Positions 26,567-35,301 of a DNA stretch of 64,000 nucleotides are shown here, one piece after another. The stretch's first letter is position 1, and each line of letters opens with the position of its first letter. Below the pieces are notes generated by a model. That model was not told the DNA's origin. It did not search any database and saw only the letters and a program-made list of their open reading frames with translations. The position numbers and the translations under genes are program-made. Origin of the DNA: Sphingopyxis sp. USTB-05 (GTDB taxonomy: Bacteria > Pseudomonadota > Alphaproteobacteria > Sphingomonadales > Sphingomonadaceae); the NCBI RefSeq assembly GCF_023822045.1, contig NZ_CP084712.1:3655001-3719000 (forward strand). The letters run 5' to 3'.

Positions 26567-27267
26567 GCGGTGCGAGCGGAAAAGGCGGCAGCGGCCGCGG
26601 CGGCCTGCATGTGCGCGTCAAAACCGCGCGCAAGCGCAGCGTCTCGTCGACGCGCTGGTTGCAGCGCCAGCTCAACGATCCCTATGTGCGCCGCGCGCAG
26701 GCCGAGGGCTATCGTTCGCGCGCCGCTTACAAGCTGATCGAACTCGACGAAAAATTCGGCTTTCTCAAGAAATCTCGCGCGGTCGTCGACCTTGGCATCA
26801 CGCCCGGCGGCTGGTCGCAGGTCGTGCGCAAGGCGAACCCACGCGCGCGCGTTGCGGGGATCGACCTGCTCCACTGCGAACCGATCGAGGGCGTTGCCAT
26901 CCTCGAGATGGATTTCATGGACGATGCGGCGCCGGACGCGCTGATCGAAGCGCTGGGCAGCGCCCCCGACCTCGTGATTTCAGACATGGCGGCAAATACC
27001 GTCGGCCATCCGCAGACCGACCATCTGCGTACCATCGGCCTTGCCGAAACCGCCGCCGATTTCGCGGTGCAGAATCTGCAGCCCGGTGGCGCATTTGTCG
27101 CGAAAGTCTTTGCAGGCGGCGCCGACCGCGAATTGCTGACGATCCTCAAACAGAATTTCACGACGGTAAAGCACGCCAAACCGCCGGCGAGCCGCAAGGG
27201 GTCGCCCGAGCTTTATGTCATCGCGCAGGGCTTTAAGGGCCGGAGCAGCAACGCGGACACGGAATAA
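26563..27267 (+). CDS. rlmE: 23S rRNA (U2552) 2'-O-ribose methyltransferase
   Basis: RlmE/FtsJ methylates U2552 in the A-loop of 23S rRNA. The 234-residue protein has a basic N-terminus, 'YRSRAAYKLIELDEKFGFLK', the SAM-binding 'VVDLGITPGGWSQVV' and 'LVISDMAANTVGHPQTDHLR', and the catalytic Lys in 'GGAFVAKVFAGG'. ATG 26563 overlaps the stop of the Ppx/GppA gene (ATGA); the frame upstream of it is not conserved. Confidence 0.95.
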   Translation: MSGASGKGGSGRGGLHVRVKTARKRSVSSTRWLQRQLNDPYVRRAQAEGYRSRAAYKLIELDEKFGFLKKSRAVVDLGITPGGWSQVVRKANPRARVAGIDLLHCEPIEGVAILEMDFMDDAAPDALIEALGSAPDLVISDMAANTVGHPQTDHLRTIGLAETAADFAVQNLQPGGAFVAKVFAGGADRELLTILKQNFTTVKHAKPPASRKGSPELYVIAQGFKGRSSNADTE

Positions 27268-27300
27268 TCGGACAATGAGTCGAACCGGGGGAGAGTTTCG

Positions 27301-28755
27301 ATGAGCAAATCGGCACGGTCGATCGCGGCTGTGACACTAGCCGCGCTGATGCTTGCATCGTGCGGCGGCGGGGGCGACGGAAGCCTGGGCAGCGGCGGCC
27401 CCGTGACGGTCCCGCCGACCCCGACTCCCACGCCGACTCCCACTTGCGGGCTTGCATCGCGTCAGGCCTTTGCCAAGGCGGTGATCGATGAATGGTATCT
27501 GTTCCCGAGCGACGTCGCGAGCGTCAGCGCGGCGAGTTACAGCAATGTCCAATCCTATATCGACGCGCTCGTCGCGCCCGCGCGCGCGCTGAACAAGGAC
27601 CGCTTCTTCACCTACATCACCTCGATCGCCGAGGAGAATGCCTTCTACGCCAGCGGATCGAGCGCCGGTTTCGGCATTCGCCTGGCCTATGACGCGGTGA
27701 ACCAGCGCATTGCCATTGCCGAAGCCTATGAAGGCGCTCCCGCCTTTGCCGCCGGGATCGACCGTGGGGCGGCGATCGTCGCCATCGGCACGACCAACGC
27801 CAATCTGCGTACCGTCGCCAGCATCGTGAACGCCGAAGGCACCGCGGGGCTGACCGATGCGCTAGGCCCCAACGACCCCGGGGTCAGCCGCGTGCTGCGC
27901 ATCACCGACGCCAGCGGCACGCGCGATGTCACCGTGACGAAAGCCGACTATTCGCTCGACCCGGTTTCCGACCGCTATGGTGCAAAGATCATCACCGAGG
28001 GCGGTCGCAGCTACGGCTATATCAACCTGCGCACCTTTATCTCGTCCGCGGACGACCAGCTAAAGGCGGCCTTTGCCGATTTTCGCGCACGCGGCGTGAC
28101 CGACATCATCGTCGATTTCCGCTATAACGGCGGCGGACTCGTTTCGACCGCCAATCTGATGGGCGACCTGATGGGCGCGGGGCGCGCCGGACAGATTTTC
28201 TCGCAAACCCGTTTTCGTTCCAGCAAATCGGCGGAGAATGACGAGCATCGCTTTACCCCGGTGAGCCAGTCGATCGCGCCGACGCGCATCGCCTTCATCG
28301 GTTCTGGGTCGACGGCATCGGCGAGCGAGCTGGTGATCAATTCGATGCTGCCCTGGCTCGGCACCAATATGACGCTCGTCGGCAGCAACACCTATGGCAA
28401 GCCCGTCGGCCAGATCGCGCTCGACAAGGCCGAATGCGACGACCGCATGCGCGTCGTCGCCTTTGCAACGGGTAACGCCACCGGACAGAGCGACTATTAT
28501 GACGGGCTCGCGCCCAAGATCGCCAACAGTTGCGCCGCGAACGACGATCTGAGTGTCCCGCTCGGCGACCCGCGCGAGGCGTCGATCCGCGCCGCCATAG
28601 GCTTTCTGTCGGGCACCGCCTGTACAGCGCGCATCGCCGACGCGAGCGCCGGCGCGGCGGCGCAGCGCCGCAGCGCCGCGATCATGGCCGAGCCCGAAAT
28701 GCTGAGCCCCGACCGGCCGAGCGCGGCACAGCGTGAATTGCCCGGACTCTTCTGA
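27301..28755 (+). CDS. S41 family (C-terminal processing type) peptidase, lipoprotein
   Basis: A 484-residue lipoprotein with signal 'SIAAVTLAALMLASCGGGG' and a short Pro/Thr linker. A degenerate PDZ segment ('EGAPAFAAGIDRGAAIVAIG') precedes the S41 catalytic domain, with the nucleophile Ser in 'IAFIGSGSTASASELVINSM' and the general-base Lys in 'VGSNTYGKPVGQIALD'. 'DIIVDFRYNGGGLVSTANLM' is another S41 landmark. Probably a periplasmic or outer-membrane-attached serine peptidase; substrate unknown. Starts 33 bases after rlmE, with a GGGGGAG SD. It ends just before the cobalamin leader. Confidence 0.9.
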   Translation: MSKSARSIAAVTLAALMLASCGGGGDGSLGSGGPVTVPPTPTPTPTPTCGLASRQAFAKAVIDEWYLFPSDVASVSAASYSNVQSYIDALVAPARALNKDRFFTYITSIAEENAFYASGSSAGFGIRLAYDAVNQRIAIAEAYEGAPAFAAGIDRGAAIVAIGTTNANLRTVASIVNAEGTAGLTDALGPNDPGVSRVLRITDASGTRDVTVTKADYSLDPVSDRYGAKIITEGGRSYGYINLRTFISSADDQLKAAFADFRARGVTDIIVDFRYNGGGLVSTANLMGDLMGAGRAGQIFSQTRFRSSKSAENDEHRFTPVSQSIAPTRIAFIGSGSTASASELVINSMLPWLGTNMTLVGSNTYGKPVGQIALDKAECDDRMRVVAFATGNATGQSDYYDGLAPKIANSCAANDDLSVPLGDPREASIRAAIGFLSGTACTARIADASAGAAAQRRSAAIMAEPEMLSPDRPSAAQRELPGLF

Positions 28756-28780
28756 TCGCGAGCCTGCTGCATCGCAGCAA

Positions 28781-28809
28781 TTGACCACGGCCCGGAAATG
28801 CGGCTAACG
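28781..28809 (+). promoter_or_regulatory. Putative promoter of the cobalamin operon
   Basis: TTGACC (28781-28786), 17 bases, then CTAACG (28804-28809). The expected transcript start near 28816 is a few bases before the riboswitch, which supports the call. A small hairpin (TGCTGC/GCAGCA, 28765-28779) lies just upstream. Confidence 0.5.
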
Positions 28810-28821
28810 GCGGCGGCAAGC

Positions 28822-28976
28822 GACAGGTTCCCCGGCGACGGGGACTAAGAGGGAACGGGAAAACCCCGGCTGCCCCTGCAACTGTACGCGGCGAGCCATC
28901 GGCCACGCGCCATTGGGACCCCGGTTCCGAGAAGGCGGCCGACCGGCGCTGACCCGCAAGCCAGGAGACCTGCCCG
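28822..28976 (+). ncRNA. Cobalamin (AdoCbl) riboswitch
   Basis: The conserved core of B12 riboswitches is readable in order: AAGAGGGAACGGG (28847-28859), GCTGCCCCTGCAACTGTACG (B12 box region, about 28869-28888), GACCCGCAAGCCAGGAGACC and TGCC (28951-28974). The CAGGT at 28824 can pair with ACCTG at 28968-28972 to close the P1 helix. It precedes btuB, its commonest target. The element normally lowers expression when adenosylcobalamin is bound. The start of btuB is about 157 bases further on, leaving room for an expression platform. Confidence 0.95.
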
Positions 28977-29133
28977 TCGCCGTCGTCTTTCGCGCGGACA
29001 GGGTGTGCCGGGCGGACGGGGGTGAACCCGCATGACGACAAAGCTGGCTGCGCATGGGCGCGGGCGATGTCGTGCGTCCCAAGGACAACCGCATCGACCG
29101 TGCGCATGGGCGGCCTTGTCGATGGGGTACCCA

Positions 29134-31092
29134 ATGTTGAAATTTGTTTTCCGAAGTTCGATCTGCCTTGCCGCCGTCGCGGCGTCGTCCGCCGCCTCCG
29201 CCGAAGACGCGTCCACCGCGCATGCCGTCGCCGCCGACGGCGACAGCATCATCGTCACCGCGACGCGTGCACCGCTGACGCTGGACGAGATACCCGCTTC
29301 GGTCGCCGTGCTCGACAAGGCGGCAATCGACCGCGCGCAAGATATCGGCGTTACCGAACTGCTGCTCCGCACGCCGGGGATCAGCATCTCGCGCAACGGC
29401 GGTTATGGCACGTCCACCTCGCTGCGCATCCGCGGCGCCGAATCCGACCATAGTGTCGTCGTGATCGACGGGGTGAAGCTCAACGATCCGTCGTCGACCG
29501 GCGGCGGCTTCAATTTCACCAATCTGCTCGCTGGCGATATTTCGCGGATCGAAGTGCTCCGCGGGCCGCAGTCGATCCTGTGGGGCAGCCAGGCGATCGG
29601 CGGCGTCGTCAACGTCGTGACGGCTTCGCCCGAGAAGGAACTCGAAGGCAGCTTCGACCTGGAAGCAGGATCGCGACAGACCGTGAGTGCGCGCGCCGCG
29701 GTCGGCGGGCGCACCGGTCCCTTGAGCTGGCGCATCGGCGGCCAGCGCTTCACGACCGACGGGATCTCTTCGCATGCCAAGGCGTTCGGCGGTGTCGAGC
29801 GCGATGGCTATCGCAACACCAATCTCTCCGGCCGCGCCGAACTCGCGCTCGCCGACAATGTCAGCGCCGAGGTGCGCGGCTATTATTCGAGCGGCCGGGT
29901 CGAATTCGACGGCTTCAATGTCGACAGCAATGATTATGGGCTGAACAAGGAGTTCGTCGGTTACGCGGGGCTCAATTTCGACCTTATCGGCGGGCGATTC
30001 CGCAACCGCGTTGCTTACGCCTACACCGATACCAACCGCGACAATTTCAACCCCGACCGCGCGCGGCCGCAAAGCTTTGAGGCCGACGGCAAGAACAAGC
30101 GCTGGGAATATCAGGGCAGTTTCGATTTCACCGACCGCATCAGTGCGATCTTCGGAGTCGAGAATGAACGGTCGGATTTCCGCAGCCGATCGCCCGCCGC
30201 CTCGCTCGCGACGCCGGTCCCGGCTTTTGCGCGCGGCAAGGCCGAATTGACGAGCGTCTACGGCCAGCTCAGCGTCGAACCGCTCGACGGGCTGACGCTC
30301 AACGGCGGCGTCCGCTACGACGATCACGACAGCTTTGGCGGCCAGACGTTGTTCGCCGCTGGCGGGGTTTGGCGGCTCTCGACCGGCACCGTGCTGCGCG
30401 CAAGCTATGGCGAAGGGTTCAAGGCGCCGTCGCTCTATCAGCAGTTCAGCGAGTATGGGAATGTCGCGCTCGACCCCGAAGAGGCGCGTGGCTGGGAAGC
30501 CGGCATCGAGCAGCATCTGTTCGATCAGAAGCTGGTCGTCGGCGGGGCCTGGTTCGACCGCAGAACGAAGAATCAGATCATCTATAATAGCTGTTCGTCA
30601 ACAACGACCAACCCGATGTGCTTCGTGCCTGGTGATCCGACGACGCGGCGTTTCGGATATTATTCGAACGTTGCGCGCAGCGAAGCGCATGGCGTCGAAG
30701 CCACTGCTGCGCTGACGCTCGGCGGGCTGAAGCTCGACGGCAATTATAGCTGGATCGTTGCCGAGGACCGGTCGGTGGGCACCGCAAATTTCGGTAAATG
30801 GCTGCCGCGCCGCCCGCGTCAGACGGCGAACGCATCGGCCAGCTATGGCTTCGACTTCGGGCTCGAGCTTGGCGCGGCGGTGCGCTGGTCGGGCAAGAGC
30901 TATGACAATGCAAGCAATGCACAGCGGCTCGACGATTATACGCTCGTCGACCTGCGCGCCGAATATGCGCTTGCCGACAATGTGAAGTTGTTCGCGCGCG
31001 CTGAAAATGTCTTCGACGAGCAATATATGACGGCGTTCCGCTATGGCTCGCTCGGCCGCAGCATCTACGCCGGCATCAGGGGACGCTTCTGA
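29134..31092 (+). CDS. btuB: TonB-dependent vitamin B12 receptor
   Basis: A 652-residue outer-membrane receptor. Signal peptide MLKFVFRSSICLAAVAASSA; TonB-box region around 'DSIIVTATRAPLTLDEIP'; plug domain with 'LRIRGAESDHSVVVIDGVKL' and 'EVLRGPQSILWGSQAIGGV'; beta-barrel ending in the terminal Phe (YAGIRGRF). The riboswitch directly upstream and the cobalamin genes downstream identify the substrate as cobalamin or other corrinoids. ATG 29134 gives the signal peptide; in-frame and overlapping codons between 29022 and 29134 do not. The stop overlaps the next start by one base (TGATG). Confidence 0.93.
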   Translation: MLKFVFRSSICLAAVAASSAASAEDASTAHAVAADGDSIIVTATRAPLTLDEIPASVAVLDKAAIDRAQDIGVTELLLRTPGISISRNGGYGTSTSLRIRGAESDHSVVVIDGVKLNDPSSTGGGFNFTNLLAGDISRIEVLRGPQSILWGSQAIGGVVNVVTASPEKELEGSFDLEAGSRQTVSARAAVGGRTGPLSWRIGGQRFTTDGISSHAKAFGGVERDGYRNTNLSGRAELALADNVSAEVRGYYSSGRVEFDGFNVDSNDYGLNKEFVGYAGLNFDLIGGRFRNRVAYAYTDTNRDNFNPDRARPQSFEADGKNKRWEYQGSFDFTDRISAIFGVENERSDFRSRSPAASLATPVPAFARGKAELTSVYGQLSVEPLDGLTLNGGVRYDDHDSFGGQTLFAAGGVWRLSTGTVLRASYGEGFKAPSLYQQFSEYGNVALDPEEARGWEAGIEQHLFDQKLVVGGAWFDRRTKNQIIYNSCSSTTTNPMCFVPGDPTTRRFGYYSNVARSEAHGVEATAALTLGGLKLDGNYSWIVAEDRSVGTANFGKWLPRRPRQTANASASYGFDFGLELGAAVRWSGKSYDNASNAQRLDDYTLVDLRAEYALADNVKLFARAENVFDEQYMTAFRYGSLGRSIYAGIRGRF

Positions 31093-31634
31093 TGGCGGCG
31101 CTGTCGGACCGGAGCGCATCGACGCTGTGGGTGTCGTTGCTCACCGCCGCGAGCAGCATAACGACGCTGGCGCTCGGTTGCGCCACTCCCTTTCCGTCGC
31201 TCGCGGCGCTCGCGGCGGTGCATCTGCGCCGCCGCGACGGGCTGGCGCTGATGGTCATGGCGTGGGCGGTCAGCCAGCTCGTCGGCTTCTTCCTGCTCGG
31301 CTATCCGCGCGACGGAAGCACCTTGGCGTGGGGCGCCGGGCTGGGCACGGCGGCGGTCGGGTCGGCGCTTGCAAGCTATGCGGCGTTACAGGCGCTGGAA
31401 TATCGCTCGGTCGCGGCGCGGCTCAGCCTCGCCTATGCGGCGGGGTTCACCGCGTTCAAGGCGATCATTCTTTGCTGGGCGCTTGTCCTTGGCGGGCTGC
31501 ACACCGCAATGGCGCCCGACCTGCTCGCCGAACAGTTCGTGCGCAATGGCGCGATCCTGATCGGGCTCTATGCCCTCTATCGCGCGCTGGTCGCGGTGGG
31601 GGTTCCGGCGCCTCCGCACCCTGCGGCGGCATAA
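31092..31634 (+). CDS. Uncharacterised membrane protein of the cobalamin operon
   Basis: A 180-residue, very hydrophobic protein with about five predicted transmembrane helices ('LWVSLLTAASSITTLALG', 'LALMVMAWAVSQLVGFFLL', 'AAVGSALASYAALQALEY', 'LAYAAGFTAFKAIILCWALV', 'GAILIGLYALYRALVAVGV'). No named family was recognised. It sits between btuB and a DUF1636 gene, overlapping each neighbour by one base (TGATG and TAATG). This context suggests a part in corrinoid or cobalt handling at the inner membrane. In the window there is no BtuCD-type ABC importer, so a role in cytoplasmic-membrane passage is possible, but this is inference. Confidence 0.7.
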   Translation: MAALSDRSASTLWVSLLTAASSITTLALGCATPFPSLAALAAVHLRRRDGLALMVMAWAVSQLVGFFLLGYPRDGSTLAWGAGLGTAAVGSALASYAALQALEYRSVAARLSLAYAAGFTAFKAIILCWALVLGGLHTAMAPDLLAEQFVRNGAILIGLYALYRALVAVGVPAPPHPAAA

Positions 31635-32041
31635 TGCTGACGCGCGTCGATCCCGGCCCGGCGGTGGTGGTGTGCAACACCTGCCGCCACAGCCGCGAGT
31701 CCCGGGATGACGCGACAGGCATGCGCGGTGGCGCGCGGCTCGTCGAGGCGCTCCGGCGTCTCAAGCAGGACGAGCCGCGCTATGCCGGCATCGCCGTGCA
31801 GGAAATGGCGTGCCTGTTCGCGTGCCAGGATCATTGCACCGTCCATCTGCGCGCGCCCGACAAGGTCGGCTATGTCCTCGGGCGGTTTCAGGGCGATGCG
31901 GAATCTGCCCGTGCGATCCTCGATTATGCGGTTCATTATGCCGCTAGCGAGCATGGCCGCGTCCCCTTTTCGCTGTGGCCCGAAGGCGTCAAAGGCCATT
32001 TCATCACCCGTACCCCGCCGCCAGGATTTGTCGCCGAATGA
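31634..32041 (+). CDS. DUF1636 family putative metal-binding protein
   Basis: A 135-residue protein with an N-terminal CNTC pair and a second Cys cluster in 'MACLFACQDHCTVHLRAPDK', matching the DUF1636 family of predicted metal-binding proteins, which is often encoded within cobalamin gene clusters. The four or five cysteines could hold a metal or an Fe-S centre. It starts at ATG 31634, sharing one base with the preceding stop, and overlaps cobT by four bases. Function unknown; the longer open frame reaching back to 31043 is not supported. Confidence 0.85.
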   Translation: MLTRVDPGPAVVVCNTCRHSRESRDDATGMRGGARLVEALRRLKQDEPRYAGIAVQEMACLFACQDHCTVHLRAPDKVGYVLGRFQGDAESARAILDYAVHYAASEHGRVPFSLWPEGVKGHFITRTPPPGFVAE

Positions 32042-33054
32042 CCAGCTTTGCTTCTGTTCAGGCTTTCGAGGCCGCACTCACCGACCTGCGTGACCCGGAC
32101 GCCGACGCGGCGAGCGACGCCCGCGTGCGGCAGGGCGAACTCACCAAACCCGCCGGATCGCTCGGGCGGCTCGAGGAACTCGCGATCTTCTTCGCCGGCT
32201 GGCAGGGCAAGGCGCGTCCGCGAATCGCCAGCGCGCGCGCCGCGATCTTCGCAGGGAACCATGGCGTAACGGTCCACGGCGTCAGCGCCTTTCCGCCGGG
32301 CGTAACCGCGCAGATGGTGGCCAATTTCGCAAGCGGCGGCGCGGCGATCAACGCCCTGTCCGAAGCAGCGGGCCTCGAATTGACCGTCGTCGCGCTCGAC
32401 CTCGACCGGCCGACCGCCGACTTCACCATAGAAGCCGCAATGAGCGAAACCGATTGCCTCGACGCGCTGAACCGCGGGGCCGCCGTGGTCGACGCCGACC
32501 TCGACCTGCTGGTTCTCGGCGAGATGGGCATCGGCAATTCGACCGCCGCGGCGGCGCTGTGCGCGCGCAGCTTCGCGGGCAGCGTCGGCGGTTGGGTCGG
32601 TCCGGGCACCGGCGTCGACGGCCATGGCGTCGCGCGCAAGGTCGAGGTGATCGACCGTGCGCTCGCCTGTCACGCCGCCGCGCCGCGCTCGGCGTTCGAG
32701 ACGCTGCGGCGCGTCGGCGGGCGCGAGACTGCGGCGATTGCGGGTGCGGTGCTGCGTGCGCGGCAGCTTGGCATACCGGTGCTGCTCGACGGCTTTATCT
32801 GTTCGTCGGCGATTGCGCCGCTTGCCGCCGAGAATCCCGCGATTACCGCGCATTGCATCGCGGGGCATTGCTCAGCCGAGCCGGGGCACAAGCGCCTGCT
32901 CAGCCTGCTCGACCTCGATCCGCTACTGACGCTCGACATGCGGCTGGGCGAGGGCAGCGGCGCGGCGGTGGCGGCGAATATCATCCGCAGCGCACTCGCC
33001 GCTCACGACCAGATGGCCACCTTTGCCGAAGCGGCGGTTTCGGCGTCGCTGTGA
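32038..33054 (+). CDS. cobT: Nicotinate-nucleotide-dimethylbenzimidazole phosphoribosyltransferase
   Basis: CobT makes alpha-ribazole phosphate from dimethylbenzimidazole and nicotinate mononucleotide for the lower ligand of cobalamin. The 338-residue length is typical. Landmarks are 'LTKPAGSLGRLEELAIFFAG', 'FAGNHGVTVHGVSAFPPGVT', 'LGEMGIGNSTAAAALCA' and, near the C-terminus, 'MRLGEGSGAAVAANII' with the catalytic Glu. ATG 32038 overlaps the DUF1636 stop (ATGA). Confidence 0.96.
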   Translation: MTSFASVQAFEAALTDLRDPDADAASDARVRQGELTKPAGSLGRLEELAIFFAGWQGKARPRIASARAAIFAGNHGVTVHGVSAFPPGVTAQMVANFASGGAAINALSEAAGLELTVVALDLDRPTADFTIEAAMSETDCLDALNRGAAVVDADLDLLVLGEMGIGNSTAAAALCARSFAGSVGGWVGPGTGVDGHGVARKVEVIDRALACHAAAPRSAFETLRRVGGRETAAIAGAVLRARQLGIPVLLDGFICSSAIAPLAAENPAITAHCIAGHCSAEPGHKRLLSLLDLDPLLTLDMRLGEGSGAAVAANIIRSALAAHDQMATFAEAAVSASL

Positions 33055-33620
33055 CGACCTTCGCGCTCCATCTGCTGCGCCACGGTGCGCCCGAACAGGC
33101 GGGCCTGCTGATGGGACGCACCGATGGCGCATCGACCGCCGAAGGCATCGCCGCGTGTGTCGCGCAGGCTTCCGACCTTGGCATCGAACGGCTTGTCGCG
33201 TCGGACCTGCGCCGCAGCCGCGATGCGGGGGCCGCGATCGCCGAGGTCGTGGGCTTGCCGCTGACGGTCGATGCACGCTGGCGCGAACTCGATTTCGGCG
33301 AGTGGGACGGCAAGGCGGCGCGCGAGGTCGATACCGATGCGCTCGGCCGCTTCTGGAACGATCCCGATGGGCATCCGCCGCCGGGGGGAGAACGCTGGTC
33401 GGCATTGATCGCGCGAGTGTCGGCGGCGATCGCCGATCTTGCGCCCGTCCCGACTTTGGTCGTTGCGCATGGCGGATCGATGCGCGCCGCGTTGCATAGT
33501 CTGTGCGGGTTTGATCAGCGCCAGCTTTGGGCGTTCGAGCTGTCTTATGCGGCGCTGCTTTCGCTGCGCGTCTGGCCGAGCGAGCCCACGAGCGCGCAGA
33601 TCGCGGGGCTCTACCCATGA
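33051..33620 (+). CDS. cobC: Alpha-ribazole phosphatase-type histidine phosphatase
   Basis: A 189-residue phosphoglycerate-mutase-superfamily phosphatase with the RHG active-site motif at the start ('FALHLLRHGAPEQAGLLMGR'), 'WRELDFGEWDGKA' and the second His in 'TLVVAHGGSMRAALHSLCG'. In this operon it most likely dephosphorylates alpha-ribazole phosphate or adenosylcobalamin phosphate (CobC in the Salmonella naming). The start is GTG 33051, which overlaps the cobT stop (GTGA). A much longer open frame starting at 32454 is in the same frame but lies inside cobT. Confidence 0.9.
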   Translation: MTTFALHLLRHGAPEQAGLLMGRTDGASTAEGIAACVAQASDLGIERLVASDLRRSRDAGAAIAEVVGLPLTVDARWRELDFGEWDGKAAREVDTDALGRFWNDPDGHPPPGGERWSALIARVSAAIADLAPVPTLVVAHGGSMRAALHSLCGFDQRQLWAFELSYAALLSLRVWPSEPTSAQIAGLYP

Positions 33621-34336
33621 AAGGGCTGATCGTCGCGATCCAGTTTCTGACGCGGCTGCCGACACCCCGTATTTCCGTGTCGAGCGACGAGTTCGCGGCG
33701 TCGATGCGCTGGTTTCCTGCGGTCGGGCTGATCGTCGGGGCGTTTGTCGCGGGCGCCGGATGGGCGGGGGCGCGGATCGATCCGTGGACGGGCGCGCTCG
33801 CTGCGCTGATCGTCTGGGTCGCGGTCACTGGCGCGCTGCATCTCGACGGGCTCGGCGACATCGCCGATGCGAGCGGCGCGGCGCACAAGGATCGCGCGCG
33901 GTTGATCGCGGTGCTCGGCGACCCGCATGTCGGCAGTTTCGCGGTCGTCGCCATTGCGCTGCAACTGATTGCCAAGCTGGTGCTGCTTCACGCGCTGCTC
34001 GACCACGGCGCATTGGCCGCGATCGCGCTGGTTCCGTTCGCGGCGCGGATCGGACCGCTCATCTGGTCGCGCGCGCTGCCCGACCTGCACGCCGGACTGG
34101 GGTCGCGCTTTCGCGATGCGGTGCGCCCGGTGGATTTCCTGATCTGGAGCCTGGCTTTCGTTGCTGCCGTGTGGATATCACCCTCGCTGTTGACCGCGCC
34201 GCTCGTTTTCCTGCTTTGGGGATGGTGGCTGATACGCAGGATCGGCGGCATTTCGGGCGATGGCCATGGCGCCGGGATCGAGATCGGCGAAAGCACGCTC
34301 CTAGCCGCCGCGCTACTGCTGGCGCACGTCGCATGA
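33617..34336 (+). CDS. cobS: Adenosylcobinamide-GDP ribazoletransferase (cobalamin synthase)
   Basis: An integral membrane enzyme joining adenosylcobinamide-GDP and alpha-ribazole. The 239-residue protein has the early 'AIQFLTRLPTP' segment, the acidic motif 'GALHLDGLGDIADASGAAHK' and several hydrophobic helices. It begins at ATG 33617, overlapping the cobC stop by four bases, and overlaps the next gene by four. Confidence 0.95.
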   Translation: MKGLIVAIQFLTRLPTPRISVSSDEFAASMRWFPAVGLIVGAFVAGAGWAGARIDPWTGALAALIVWVAVTGALHLDGLGDIADASGAAHKDRARLIAVLGDPHVGSFAVVAIALQLIAKLVLLHALLDHGALAAIALVPFAARIGPLIWSRALPDLHAGLGSRFRDAVRPVDFLIWSLAFVAAVWISPSLLTAPLVFLLWGWWLIRRIGGISGDGHGAGIEIGESTLLAAALLLAHVA

Positions 34337-35301
34337 CCGGCGCGTGGACATGGCACGGCGGCGGCCTTGAAACCGCCAAACGCCATTTCGGCGACGGCGA
34401 CTGGATCGATCTGTCGACCGGAATCAACCCACGACCATGGCCCGGCGCCGCCGAAATGACATTCGACTGGCAGCGGCTGCCCGACCCGCCCGCGCTGGCA
34501 CGGCTGGAAGCGGTCGCCGCCAGTTATTTCGGAGTGGCCGCACAGCATATCTGCGCGGTGCCGGGCACTGAAATCGGGCTGCGGCTGGTCGGGTCGCTGA
34601 TCGGCGGCCCCGCGCAGCATGTCGCCCCAGGCTATCGTACCCATGGCGACATGATCGCGGGCAGTATGGCAATCGACGGCACGGCGGCGCAAAATTCGGC
34701 CGGCAACCTGATCCTCGCCAATCCCAATAACCCCGATGGACGTACGATAGACGCCGACCGGGTACGCGCGTTGCTCGACGGTCGGAACGGCTGGCTGCTG
34801 GTCGACGAGGCCTTTGCCGACGTCGATCCATTGGTCAACGTCGCGCGGTCGGTCGATGACGCGGAAAAGTTGATCGTCTTTCGCTCGTTCGGCAAATTCT
34901 TCGGGCTCGCGGGGGTGCGGCTCGGCTTTGTGGTCGCACCGCAAGCCATCGTCGCGGCACTGCGCGATCGGCTGGGCGCATGGCCGCTATCGGCGGCGGC
35001 GATCGCGATTGGCACCGCCGCCTATGCCGATGCCGATTGGATCGCGGCGGCGCGGCAGCGCCTGCCAGAAGAGGCAGCAGCGCTTGACGCGATGCTGGCA
35101 CAACACGGGTTTCAGCCCGTCGGCGCCTGCCCGCTCTTTCGTCTGATCGAGGCCGAGAATGCGCACGCGCTGTTCCAGCGGCTGGCGCGGTGCGCGATCC
35201 TGACCCGCCCCTTTTCCGACCGGCCGCGCTGGCTGCGGATCGGCCTGCCCGCCGACGCAAGCGCGCTCACCCGGCTCGAAGCCGCTCTGGCCGATGGCTG
35301 A
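34333..35301 (+). CDS. cobD: Threonine-phosphate decarboxylase
   Basis: A 322-residue fold-type I PLP enzyme giving (R)-1-amino-2-propanol O-phosphate for the cobalamin linker. 'DWIDLSTGINPRPWP' at the N-terminus, 'ILANPNNPDGRTIDADRV', 'WLLVDEAFADVDPL' and the PLP-Lys in 'VFRSFGKFFGLAGVRLGF' are typical. It is named cobD in the Salmonella scheme (cobC in the Pseudomonas denitrificans scheme). ATG 34333 overlaps cobS; a longer upstream frame from 33439 lies within cobC/cobS and is rejected. Confidence 0.93.
   Translation: MTGAWTWHGGGLETAKRHFGDGDWIDLSTGINPRPWPGAAEMTFDWQRLPDPPALARLEAVAASYFGVAAQHICAVPGTEIGLRLVGSLIGGPAQHVAPGYRTHGDMIAGSMAIDGTAAQNSAGNLILANPNNPDGRTIDADRVRALLDGRNGWLLVDEAFADVDPLVNVARSVDDAEKLIVFRSFGKFFGLAGVRLGFVVAPQAIVAALRDRLGAWPLSAAAIAIGTAAYADADWIAAARQRLPEEAAALDAMLAQHGFQPVGACPLFRLIEAENAHALFQRLARCAILTRPFSDRPRWLRIGLPADASALTRLEAALADG

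Noticed and set aside
28847..28976. Protein-coding interpretation of the btuB leader
   Set aside because: The conserved B12-box and CCAGGAGACC elements identify a riboswitch.
31043..31633. Longer N-terminus for the DUF1636 protein
   Set aside because: It lies over the btuB end and the membrane protein gene in another frame and is not family-like; ATG 31634 gives the known N-terminus.
32454..33050. Longer N-terminus for the cobC frame, inside cobT
   Set aside because: The extension is pure Arg-rich shadow of cobT; the phosphatase domain starts at the GTG that overlaps the cobT stop.
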